A stretch of 64,000 nt of DNA from Burkholderiales bacterium. GTDB lineage: Bacteria > Pseudomonadota > Gammaproteobacteria > Burkholderiales > Casimicrobiaceae. Below the pieces are notes generated by a model that was not told the DNA's origin, made no database searches, and saw only the letters and a list, made by a program, of their open reading frames with translations. The stretch lies in NCBI GenBank assembly GCA_020853025.1, contig JADYZP010000009.1, positions 150,410 through 214,409 of the forward strand. The letters run 5' to 3'. How positions within the stretch are numbered: the first letter of the stretch is position 1; every line of letters starts with the position of its first letter. This document shows, in pieces, positions 56,961 through 64,000 of this stretch. The position numbers and the translations under genes are program-made.

Positions 56961-58799
56961 ATGAACGACGACATCGCGCTCACCATCGCCGGCATCGGCG
57001 TCGTCGCCATCGCCTGCCAGTGGCTGGGTTGGCGGCTCAAGCTGCCGTCGATCGTGTTCCTGCTGATCGCCGGCCTGATCGCCGGGCCGGTCACCGGCCT
57101 CGTCGACCCCGACGAACTTTTCGGCGACCTGCTCTTTCCGCTGGTGTCGCTGTGCGTCGCGGTCATCCTCTTCGAAGGCAGCCTGACGCTGCGCTTTGCC
57201 GAGATTCGCGGCGTCGAGCGCGTGGTGCTGCGGTTGATCACCGTCGGTACGGCGATCAGCTGGCTGTCGACGACGCTGCTGACGCGGTGGCTGATCGACG
57301 CGTCGTGGGAAGTCGCCACGCTGTTCGGCGCAGTCATGGTCGTGACCGGTCCGACGGTAATCGTGCCGATGCTGCGCACGGTCCGACCGACCGCGGCGGT
57401 CAGCAACGTGCTGCGCTGGGAAGGCATCCTGATCGATCCGATCGGCGCCGCACTGGCGATCCTGACCTACCAGTTCATCATCGCCTACGGCCTCCAGGGT
57501 GCGCTGCTACAGACGCTGCTGACGCTGGGCAAGATGGTGCTCGCCGGTGTCGCGATCGGCGCGCTGGCCGGTTACGCGGTCGGTCTCGCGCTGCGCCGCG
57601 GCTGGCTGCCGGGGTTTTTGCACAATTTCACGGTACTCGGGCTTGTGTTCGGTGTTTTCGCGATCTCCAACGCGGTCGAACACGAGACGGGATTGCTGGC
57701 GGTCACCGTGATGGGCCTCTGGCTCGCCAACATGCCTGGTGTGCACACCGACGATATCCTCGACTTCAAGGAAAGCCTGTCGATCTTCCTGATCTCGGGA
57801 TTGTTCATCGTGCTCGCGGCACGACTCGACTTCTCGCTGTTCCGGAGCCTGGGCTGGTCGGCGTTGTGGATCTTCGTCGCGATGCAGTTCGTCACCCGGC
57901 CGCTGAAGGTGGCGGTCGCCACCATCGGCAGCAAGCTCAACTGGCGCGAACGCGTGCTGCTGGGCTGGATCGGGCCACGCGGTATCGTTGCCGCCGCCAT
58001 CAGCGCGGTCTTCGGTCTGCAACTGACCCAGGCCGGTCACCCGCAGGCGGGTTACCTGGTACCGCTGAGCTTCATGGTGATCATCGGCACCGTGCTGCTG
58101 CAGGGCGCGACCGCCGGCTGGCTGGCGAAATTCCTCGGCGTCTCCGAGCCCGAGCCCAAGGGTTTCGTGATCGTCGGCGCCAACAAGCTGGCACGCGCAA
58201 TCGCACTGGCTCTGCGCAAGGTCGGCTACCGGAGCTTGCTCACCGACACGTCGTGGGACAACCTGTCCGCCGCGCGCCACGAGGGATTCGCCACCTACTA
58301 CGGCAATCCGGTCTCCGAACATGCCGACCGTCATCTCGAGCTGATCGGCTACGGCGGACTGCTTGGACTGTCGGCGCGGGCCGAGCTGAACAGCTTGTCG
58401 GTGGTTCGCTACCGCCGTGAATTCGGCGACGAAAATGTCCATGCGCTGCATTCGACGCTGGACGAACAGCCGGAGAACCTGCGCATCGCGGTGTCGCCGG
58501 CCGGACGCGCTCTGTTCGGCGAGGATGCAAGCTACAGTCGCTTGAGCCGGATGTTGTCCGAAGGCGGCGCCGTCACGGTGACCGAGTTCGGCGAAGGTGA
58601 AACGCTGGAGACCACCATGCAGAAACATCCGCAGGCGATCCCTCTGTTCGCCGTCGACCCCAAGGGGCGCCTGTCGGTGTTCACCGAAGCGCGCAAGCCC
58701 TCCACGCTGGCCAAGGGCTGGACGCTGGTCGCGATTGCACCGAACTCCGAAGCGGCAACCGATGCCGATGCCGACTCCGGGGCCGGCGGTGCCGGCTAG
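56961..58799 (+). CDS. CPA1-family cation/proton antiporter
   Basis: A 612-residue membrane protein with about 12 helices and the antiporter core 'VLFEGSLTLRFAEIRG', 'LFGAVMVVTGPTVIVPML' and 'LGWIGPRGIVAAAISAVFGL' ('GPRGIVA' typical of NhaP/YcgO-type exchangers). The C-terminal ~200 residues contain a TrkA-N-like nucleotide-binding domain ('GFVIVGANKLARAIALAL', 'YYGNPVSEHADRHLELIGYG'). It likely exchanges Na+ or K+ for H+, with control by NAD(H) or another nucleotide. It overlaps the stop of the convergent CNNM gene by four bases. Confidence 0.87.
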   Translation: MNDDIALTIAGIGVVAIACQWLGWRLKLPSIVFLLIAGLIAGPVTGLVDPDELFGDLLFPLVSLCVAVILFEGSLTLRFAEIRGVERVVLRLITVGTAISWLSTTLLTRWLIDASWEVATLFGAVMVVTGPTVIVPMLRTVRPTAAVSNVLRWEGILIDPIGAALAILTYQFIIAYGLQGALLQTLLTLGKMVLAGVAIGALAGYAVGLALRRGWLPGFLHNFTVLGLVFGVFAISNAVEHETGLLAVTVMGLWLANMPGVHTDDILDFKESLSIFLISGLFIVLAARLDFSLFRSLGWSALWIFVAMQFVTRPLKVAVATIGSKLNWRERVLLGWIGPRGIVAAAISAVFGLQLTQAGHPQAGYLVPLSFMVIIGTVLLQGATAGWLAKFLGVSEPEPKGFVIVGANKLARAIALALRKVGYRSLLTDTSWDNLSAARHEGFATYYGNPVSEHADRHLELIGYGGLLGLSARAELNSLSVVRYRREFGDENVHALHSTLDEQPENLRIAVSPAGRALFGEDASYSRLSRMLSEGGAVTVTEFGEGETLETTMQKHPQAIPLFAVDPKGRLSVFTEARKPSTLAKGWTLVAIAPNSEAATDADADSGAGGAG

Positions 58800-59833
58800 C
58801 GCGTTTCGCCTTTGCGCACGCTGAATTCGCGGCGGCTGATTCCGCGCAACAACCGGCCCAGGATATCCGAGCCGGTGATGACTCGCCGCTGTTCGCCCCA
58901 GAGCAGGATGATGTCCTCTTCGACGACGTCGTCGCCGGGTGCGGATGAGCGAACCTTGAGGCTGCCGATGACCTCGCCGAAGCGCGTCGCCGGATTGCGC
59001 ACGACGATGGGCCGATGCCAGCAGATGTCCGGGCGAAACGTCGTGTCGCGAAACAGCACACCGCGCAGGAATCGATGCGCGTCCATCACCAGCGCCGGTT
59101 CACCCGCGGCGTCGGTGAAGATCACCCACTTCTTTCCAGACGCGTTGATCCGCTCGAGAAACGGATCGCTGGCCGTGCGCTCGAATTCCGGCAGCAGCGG
59201 GCGACCGGCCTTCACCGGTAACGCGATGATGCTGGCCGGATCCACGACTTCGCCTTCGTCGGCAAGGCGCACGTCGTCGAAATCGAGAAAATTGATGGCA
59301 CCCGCGCCTTCGATATTGCCGACGTCTGAACCGGCATTCTCGACATGCTGGCGAATCAGTTCGCGAAAATCGCGCTCGCGGAAGTAGGCGATGGACTCCG
59401 GCCCGAGCAAGCGGTCGAGCAGCCACGCCGACGGCCGGGCCACCGGATAGAACAGCACCTGATAGAAGCGCAACAACGGCGTCAGGCGCGCGGCGATGCG
59501 CAGCGCGTGGCGCGAAAAATAGGCCTGCGGAAAGATCTCGCCGGCGAAGGTGATGACCACGGTGGAAAAGAAGAAGGCCGCAACACCGGTCATCACCGAA
59601 TCGGCGAGCAGCGTCAGCAGCACGTTCGCGCAGACGTTGCCCCAGAGGATCGTCGCCAGCAGGAAGTTGGGATCGCGCCGCAGCGTGAGCACCCGCGCGG
59701 CCGCGGCGTCGCCTCCGGCGGCGGCCACTTCAAGCCGCAGTCGGCCGACGCTGAACACCGCGAGATTCAGCCCCGAGAATACGGCCGACTGGCTAAGACA
59801 AAGCGCCACACCCACCCAGGTCAGCGCGTTCAT
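58796..59833 (-). CDS. CNNM/DUF21-domain protein (CorC-like)
   Basis: A 345-residue membrane protein. The N-terminal DUF21 transmembrane domain has 'LSQSAVFSGLNLAVFSVGRL' and 'NFLLATILWGNVCANVLLTL', as in bacterial CNNM/CorB magnesium transporters. A CBS-like cytoplasmic region follows ('FLERINASGKKWVIFTDAAG', 'EDIILLWGEQRRVITGSDIL'). It likely handles Mg2+ or another divalent cation. The start MNALTWVG at 59833 fits the hydrophobic N-terminus, whereas the ORF-track extension does not. Confidence 0.8.
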   Translation of the reverse strand: MNALTWVGVALCLSQSAVFSGLNLAVFSVGRLRLEVAAAGGDAAAARVLTLRRDPNFLLATILWGNVCANVLLTLLADSVMTGVAAFFFSTVVITFAGEIFPQAYFSRHALRIAARLTPLLRFYQVLFYPVARPSAWLLDRLLGPESIAYFRERDFRELIRQHVENAGSDVGNIEGAGAINFLDFDDVRLADEGEVVDPASIIALPVKAGRPLLPEFERTASDPFLERINASGKKWVIFTDAAGEPALVMDAHRFLRGVLFRDTTFRPDICWHRPIVVRNPATRFGEVIGSLKVRSSAPGDDVVEEDIILLWGEQRRVITGSDILGRLLRGISRREFSVRKGETR

Positions 59834-59988
59834 GTGCGTGGCTCCTGCGGGACCGTAGACTGGGGTCCGCGCTCGGTCGTGATGATGCAGTGTACTTTGC
59901 CTTTCCGACAACTTAAGATGATCCGTCGGTGCCGGAAAATGGCGCAAGGCGGCGACCGAGCGTGCGTTCCGATGCGAAGGGGGTCGAT

Positions 59989-60417
59989 ATGAAACGTGTG
60001 AGCAATCTGCTGGCGTGGGGAGCGTTGGCCGTGGCCGTGGCGCTGATCGTGCTGAACTGGTCGACGCTGATGACACCCGCGCCGCTGAACCTCGTGGTCG
60101 CGGAGGTCCAGGCGCCGCTGGGTGTCGTGATGCTGGGAATTACGGGGGTGCTGGTCGCGCTGTTCTTCATCGCCTACCTGCAGAACCTGATCGGCTCGCT
60201 ACTCGAAACGCGGCGGCTCCTGAAGGAAGTCCAGCGCATGCAGGACCTGGCCGACAAGGCGGAAGCCTCGCGCGTCGAGAACCTGCACCAGCTCGTCGCC
60301 ACCGAGTTTCGCCTGTTGCACGAACGGCTGGACACCACTGGCGCAACAGCACCCCTGGCCACGCCCGAACGCAAACACGAGGAAGCACCGGTAGGCATCC
60401 TGCCGCCGCCGATGTAA
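59989..60417 (+). CDS. LapA-like two-helix membrane protein
   Basis: A 142-residue protein with two transmembrane helices ('LLAWGALAVAVALIVLNW' and 'LGVVMLGITGVLVALFFIAY') followed by a coiled-coil-like cytoplasmic tail ('LLETRRLLKEVQRMQDLADK'). This is the layout of LapA/DUF1049 proteins, which in E. coli help lipopolysaccharide assembly. An AAGGGGG ribosome-binding site fixes the ATG at 59989. Function here not known. Confidence 0.75.
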   Translation: MKRVSNLLAWGALAVAVALIVLNWSTLMTPAPLNLVVAEVQAPLGVVMLGITGVLVALFFIAYLQNLIGSLLETRRLLKEVQRMQDLADKAEASRVENLHQLVATEFRLLHERLDTTGATAPLATPERKHEEAPVGILPPPM

Positions 60418-60587
60418 CGCCCGTCGCGGGCCCGCAATCGCGGCGCTTGCCGGCGCCGAGGTGGCCCCGGGCGGCACGGCATCGGTTACACTCAAAGGTT
60501 GCGTGCTGCCCGCGAATCCAGGTTCGCGACGGGCACGGCGGCCAGCTCCGGCCCGTCGAAACGCTTACCAGGCACAAAGGAACGCTC

Positions 60588-61577
60588 ATGCCGTCGTTGG
60601 ATCACTGGCAACGTGTCGAAGCGGCACTCAACGGCACCGCCGTCGACCATCCGCCGATTGCACTCTGGCGCCACTTTCCCGAGGACGACCAGCATGTCGA
60701 TAGCCTGGTCCGGCATACGCTCGCCTGGCAGGAGCGCTGGCAGTTCGACCTGGTCAAGTTCATGCCGTCCGGCACCTACGGCATCGAGGACTGGGGTGCG
60801 GTGACCCAATTCACGGGACAGGCCAACGGCGCGCGCGCGGTCGTCAAGCCCGCAGTCCTGCGCACCGACGACTGGAGCGCCGTGGGCGACTTGGACGCCC
60901 GTTCCGGCGTCTACGGCATGCAGAACCAGGCACTGCGGGCAACGGCGGCGGCGCTGAAGGGCAAGGTTCCGCTGCTGCAGACGGTGTTCAGCCCGCTGAC
61001 GACGGCACGCAAGCTCTCCACCGACCGGTTGTACGCGGATCTGCGCCGTACGCCCGATGTAGTGGAACAGGCACTGCGGCGCATCACCGACGTCACCATA
61101 CGCTTTGCTCTCGACGCAATCGATGCCGGCGCGCATGGCCTGTTCTTCGCGACGCAGCAGGCATCGTACCGGCTGTTGAGCGCCGCCGAATTCGAGCGCT
61201 TCGGCCGGGCCTACGATCTCGAAGTATTCGCGGCGATCGCCGGCAAGGCCAAATTCAACATGCTGCACGCCCACGGCGACGACATCATGTTCGACCTGCT
61301 CGCGAGCTACCCGGTCGAGATGCTCAACTGGCACGATCGACTGACCGAACCCGACCTGCGTCAGGGTACAAAAAAATTTCCCGGCCTGCCGGTCGGCGGC
61401 GTCGACGAATACGGCGCGCTGCTGCGCGGCGACACCACGGCGATCGCCGGTGAGGTCCGCGACGCCATCGCGCAGACCGGCGGGCGCTTGATGATCGGAC
61501 CCGGCTGCGTCGTGCCGATCGCCGTCACCGACCCAAGCATCGACGCGGCGGTACGCGCCGCCCGTACGACCCGGTAG
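60588..61577 (+). CDS. Uroporphyrinogen-decarboxylase-family protein
   Basis: A 329-residue TIM-barrel protein of the UroD/methyltransferase superfamily. 'PPIALWRHFPEDDQ', 'WQFDLVKFMPSGTYGIEDWG', 'FFATQQASY' and the ending 'GRLMIGPGCVVPI' fit the UroD-like group that is not heme-related, many of which are corrinoid methyltransferases or demethylases. No zinc ligand set or corrinoid partner is recognisable nearby. The start follows an AAAGGAAC ribosome-binding site. It precedes a Bug-type substrate receptor. Confidence 0.8.
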   Translation: MPSLDHWQRVEAALNGTAVDHPPIALWRHFPEDDQHVDSLVRHTLAWQERWQFDLVKFMPSGTYGIEDWGAVTQFTGQANGARAVVKPAVLRTDDWSAVGDLDARSGVYGMQNQALRATAAALKGKVPLLQTVFSPLTTARKLSTDRLYADLRRTPDVVEQALRRITDVTIRFALDAIDAGAHGLFFATQQASYRLLSAAEFERFGRAYDLEVFAAIAGKAKFNMLHAHGDDIMFDLLASYPVEMLNWHDRLTEPDLRQGTKKFPGLPVGGVDEYGALLRGDTTAIAGEVRDAIAQTGGRLMIGPGCVVPIAVTDPSIDAAVRAARTTR

Positions 61578-61641
61578 GTTTCTGCCGGCGGTGCGCAGCT
61601 GCGCGGCGCCACTTTTCGACAACCAAGCATCGAGGTTCATC

Positions 61642-62619
61642 ATGCGCAAATATCTGGTTCCACTGGCTGCCGCGACCATCTTGTCCGGCGTCGTCACTCC
61701 GGTGCTGGCGGAAGACTGGCCGGCCGGCAAGGTCGTGCAGATCGTCGTGCCCGCCCCGGGCGGTGGCGGCACCGGCGACACCATCGCGCGCGTTCTCGCC
61801 GAGGACCTCGCGAAAAAACTGAAGACGTCGGTCGTGATCGACAACAAGCCCGGCGCCAACGGCAACATCGGCGCCGCGGCCGCGGCGTCCTCGCCGCCGG
61901 ATGGCCACCGATTGCTGTTCTCGTGGGCGGGCACGCTGGCGGTCAATCCGAGCCTGCTGAAAAACATGCCCTTTGATCCGCAGAAGAGCTTCACGCCGAT
62001 CATCCTCCTTGCCGACGTGCCGAACATCCTGGTCGTCAACAACGACGTCCCGGCGAAGACGCTCGACGAGTTCATCGCCTACGCCAAGGCAAACCCGGGC
62101 AAGCTCAACTTCGGGTCGACCGGCAACGGCAGCTCGATGCATCTCGCCGGCGAGTTCTTCATGCGCGAGACCGGTACGAAGATGGTGCACGTGCCGTACA
62201 ACGCACCGGGCACCGCGACGACCAACCTGATGGCCAACGACATCCAGCTCATGTTCCAGCTCGTCCCCGGTATCATCGGCCAGATCAAGGGTGGCAAGGT
62301 ACGGCCGATCGCGGTGATGGCGACCACCCGCTCGCCGGCGCTGCCGGACGTGCCGACGACCGCGGAACTCGGCCATCCGAAGCTTCTGTCGTCCACGTGG
62401 TTCGCACTGCTCGCGCCAAAGGGCACGCCGGCGCCGATCATCGCTCGCATCAATGCCGACATGAATGAAATCCTGCGCGATCCGGCCGTGCGCAAGCGTC
62501 TGGCCGACATGGGTGCGTCGACGCTGGGCGGCACGCCGCAGCAGCTCGCCGATCACCTTGCCGCGGAAACCACCAAGTGGGCCGCCGTCGTCCGTGATGC
62601 GGGGATCAAGATTCAGTAG
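61642..62619 (+). CDS. Bug-family tripartite tricarboxylate transporter receptor
   Basis: A 325-residue periplasmic binding protein: signal peptide 'LVPLAAATILSGVVTPVLAE', then 'VQIVVPAPGGGGTGDTIARV', 'NKPGANGNIGAAAAASSPPD' and 'MHLAGEFFMRETGTKMVHVP' (core trimmed), as in TctC/Bug receptors that capture carboxylates for TctAB-type carriers. Burkholderiales encode hundreds of orphan copies. No TctA/TctB genes are adjacent. The ligand is unknown but may belong with the flanking UroD-like enzyme or dehydrogenase. Confidence 0.9.
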   Translation: MRKYLVPLAAATILSGVVTPVLAEDWPAGKVVQIVVPAPGGGGTGDTIARVLAEDLAKKLKTSVVIDNKPGANGNIGAAAAASSPPDGHRLLFSWAGTLAVNPSLLKNMPFDPQKSFTPIILLADVPNILVVNNDVPAKTLDEFIAYAKANPGKLNFGSTGNGSSMHLAGEFFMRETGTKMVHVPYNAPGTATTNLMANDIQLMFQLVPGIIGQIKGGKVRPIAVMATTRSPALPDVPTTAELGHPKLLSSTWFALLAPKGTPAPIIARINADMNEILRDPAVRKRLADMGASTLGGTPQQLADHLAAETTKWAAVVRDAGIKIQ

Positions 62620-62688
62620 TTCTGTGCCCGGCGGCGCCAGCACTGCCGCCGTCACCATCTGCCCGGCCGCGCTGCACGCACGCTGACC

Positions 62689-63555
62689 ATGCTGCCGACC
62701 GTCGGCTGGATCGGACTCGGCAACATCGGCCTGCCGATGGCCAGACGCGTGGCGGCGGCCGGTTTTCCGCTCCACGTCTGGGCGCGGCGGCCGCAAGTCG
62801 CCGCGCCGCTGGTGGCCGAGGGCGCGTCGCTGGAGGAAGACCCGGAGTCGCTGGCGCGGCGCTGCGATATCGTCGCGACCATCGTCGGCGGGCCCGACGA
62901 CGTGCTCGAGCTGTACCGGCGCATGTTGCCGCTGGCGCGGCCGGCAACGATCTTCGTCGAGATGACGACCGCGTCGCCGGACAGCGCGCAGGAGTGCGCA
63001 GCGCTGGCCGCACGCGTGGGTGCCGCCGTTCTGGACGCACCGGTGACCGGCGGCGTCGCCGGCGCCGGCCGCGGAACGCTGACTTCGTTTGTCGGCGGCG
63101 ACGCCGCCACGTTCGAACGTGCGCGAGCACTGCTCGCGGCATTCAGCCAGCGTATCGTGCATTGCGGTGCCGCGGGATCCGGCTACCGGATGAAACTCGT
63201 CAATCAGACCATCGTCGCCGGCGTCCTGCTCGGGCTGGCGGAGGCCGCGGCCCTCGCCCGAGTCAGCGGTTTCGAGGCGCCCGTGGTAGTCGACGCGCTC
63301 TCCGCCGGAACCGCATCGGGATTCCTGTTCGACGCCTACCTGCCGCGAATGGTCGAACCCGGCGGCCCGGTTACCTTCACGCTCGGCATGCTGCGCAAGG
63401 ATCTGCGACTCGCCCGCGCCGAAGCCGCGAAGCGGTCGGGCACGACGCGGATGCTCGATTTCGCGATCGGCGAGGTCGATGCCGCCTGCGCGCGGTTTGG
63501 CGAGCAAGCGGGCGTGCAGTTCCTTGCCGTGGCGGAGCAGCGCGGACCGGCCTAG
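62689..63555 (+). CDS. 3-Hydroxyisobutyrate-dehydrogenase-like NAD(P)-dependent oxidoreductase
   Basis: A 288-residue beta-hydroxyacid dehydrogenase. The cofactor motif is 'GWIGLGNIGLPMARRVAAAG' (GLGxxG), the substrate loop 'DAPVTGGVAGAGRGTLTSFV', and the catalytic Lys lies in 'YRMKLVNQTIVAG'. Related enzymes oxidise 3-hydroxyisobutyrate or tartronate semialdehyde or reduce succinic semialdehyde. It is not linked to the mutase operon 30 kb away, so shared function is speculative. Confidence 0.87.
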   Translation: MLPTVGWIGLGNIGLPMARRVAAAGFPLHVWARRPQVAAPLVAEGASLEEDPESLARRCDIVATIVGGPDDVLELYRRMLPLARPATIFVEMTTASPDSAQECAALAARVGAAVLDAPVTGGVAGAGRGTLTSFVGGDAATFERARALLAAFSQRIVHCGAAGSGYRMKLVNQTIVAGVLLGLAEAAALARVSGFEAPVVVDALSAGTASGFLFDAYLPRMVEPGGPVTFTLGMLRKDLRLARAEAAKRSGTTRMLDFAIGEVDAACARFGEQAGVQFLAVAEQRGPA

Positions 63556-63570
63556 CGTCGTGCCTTGTTG

Positions 63571-64000
63571 CTACTCGGTGAACTGCACGCCGTGCCGCTG
63601 CGCCCGCAGGCGCGGATCACGCGATTTCACGTTCACCGGACGGCCGGCGAGGACCTCCAGGCAGCGCTCGAGTGCTTCATCCTCGAGCCGCTGCATCGCC
63701 TCGTGCGTGAAGAACGTGAGGTGCGGGAAAACGATCACGTTGTCCATCACATAGAGTGCGGCGAGAGGATGCCCCTCCTTCGCCAGCGGCTCGCGCGAAA
63801 AGACGTCGAGCGCCGCGCCTGCGATACGCCTGCTCCGCAAGGCCTCCAGAAGTGCCGCCTCGTCGACGAGCGCACCGCGCGAGACGTTGATCAGGAACGC
63901 GGTCGGCTTCATCTCCGCAAGCTCGCCGGCTCCGATCATGCCGCGCGTCTCGTCGTTCAAGACGCTGTGCAGGGAAACGAAATCGCTCTGCGCAAGCAGC
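63571..64000 (-). CDS. D-2-hydroxyacid dehydrogenase, C-terminal fragment (continues past window end)
   Basis: The minus-strand frame is open from the window edge to the stop at 63571, giving 142 codons of a D-isomer-specific dehydrogenase. Catalytic residues visible are Arg in '[13 protein letters not shown]', Glu in '[12 protein letters not shown]' and His in '[12 protein letters not shown]'. The N-terminal cofactor domain lies outside. The ORF-track TTG start is internal ('[17 protein letters not shown]' runs through it). Convergent with the preceding gene. Confidence 0.87.
   Translation of the reverse strand, partial: LLAQSDFVSLHSVLNDETRGMIGAGELAEMKPTAFLINVSRGALVDEAALLEALRSRRIAGAALDVFSREPLAKEGHPLAALYVMDNVIVFPHLTFFTHEAMQRLEDEALERCLEVLAGRPVNVKSRDPRLRAQRHGVQFTE

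Overview
The window is a high-GC (about two-thirds G+C), gene-dense stretch from what looks like a betaproteobacterium, probably of the order Burkholderiales. The signs are the pilU-dapE-prmB order, a Bug/TTT-type tripartite tricarboxylate receptor, FolE/Mla/ParCE sequences of proteobacterial type, an FNR regulator, and a lack of insertion sequences, tRNA genes or CRISPR arrays. About 59 protein-coding loci cover nearly everything. Most lines of the ORF track are antisense or out-of-frame shadows typical of high GC.

Layout. (1) 0-7 kb: the pilU 3' end, dapE, prmB, an HdeD-like membrane protein, an SDR, and a divergent AidB-type acyl-CoA dehydrogenase / SCP2-type thiolase pair whose shared promoter region holds a palindrome. 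(2) 7-26 kb: a Ser/Thr-phosphorylation signalling and cell-envelope island. It holds two transmembrane eukaryotic-type protein kinases (one ending in a HAMP domain, one with a large periplasmic sensor), a PP2C phosphatase, a TagH-type FHA protein and a second protein carrying only the TagH C-terminal domain. It also holds LysM/TPR/NodB lipoproteins, CsgG-like and other secreted proteins, a SulP transporter with a cyclic-nucleotide-binding domain, and a TerC-Usp fusion. No structural type VI secretion genes are present. (3) 26-33 kb: a B12-dependent acyl-CoA mutase operon (hcmB-hcl-meaH-hcmA). Its large subunit carries the Ile/Asp pair diagnostic of 2-hydroxyisobutyryl-CoA mutase. The operon has a strong sigma70 promoter overlapped by a 19-bp palindromic operator, a GntR/FCD regulator nearby, and a downstream tandem gamma-carbonic-anhydrase-like protein. 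(4) 33-36.6 kb: cytochrome c, fnr, htpG. (5) 36.7-43.6 kb: one long plus-strand transcription unit. It starts with an NTF2-like gene, then an internally deleted hppD remnant, fahA, a dihydropteridine-reductase-like SDR and folE (tyrosine/phenylalanine breakdown plus pterin cofactor supply), followed by an Mla-type lipid transport operon. (6) 43.6-49 kb: parC, parE and a tandem universal stress protein on the minus strand. (7) 49-56.4 kb: MFS transporter, YkgJ, retropepsin-like protease, ferredoxin, a small Cys protein, a CBS protein behind a perfect FNR box, an orphan GlnQ-type ATPase, and a sarcosine-oxidase remnant in which a SoxB N-terminus is fused to a SoxA lacking its aminomethyltransferase domain, followed by soxG. 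(8) 56.4-64 kb: YbaK-like deacylase, cation/proton antiporter, CNNM-type protein, LapA-like protein, UroD-like enzyme, Bug receptor and dehydrogenases.

Most noteworthy are the 2-hydroxyisobutyrate mutase operon with its readable control region, the two catabolic loci that retain start and stop but have lost large in-frame internal segments (hppD and soxBDA), the T6SS-free kinase/phosphatase/FHA island, the complementary loss of metal-binding histidines in the tandem gamma-CA protein, and a textbook class-II FNR promoter at the CBS gene. All family assignments come from reading motifs. No database search was run.
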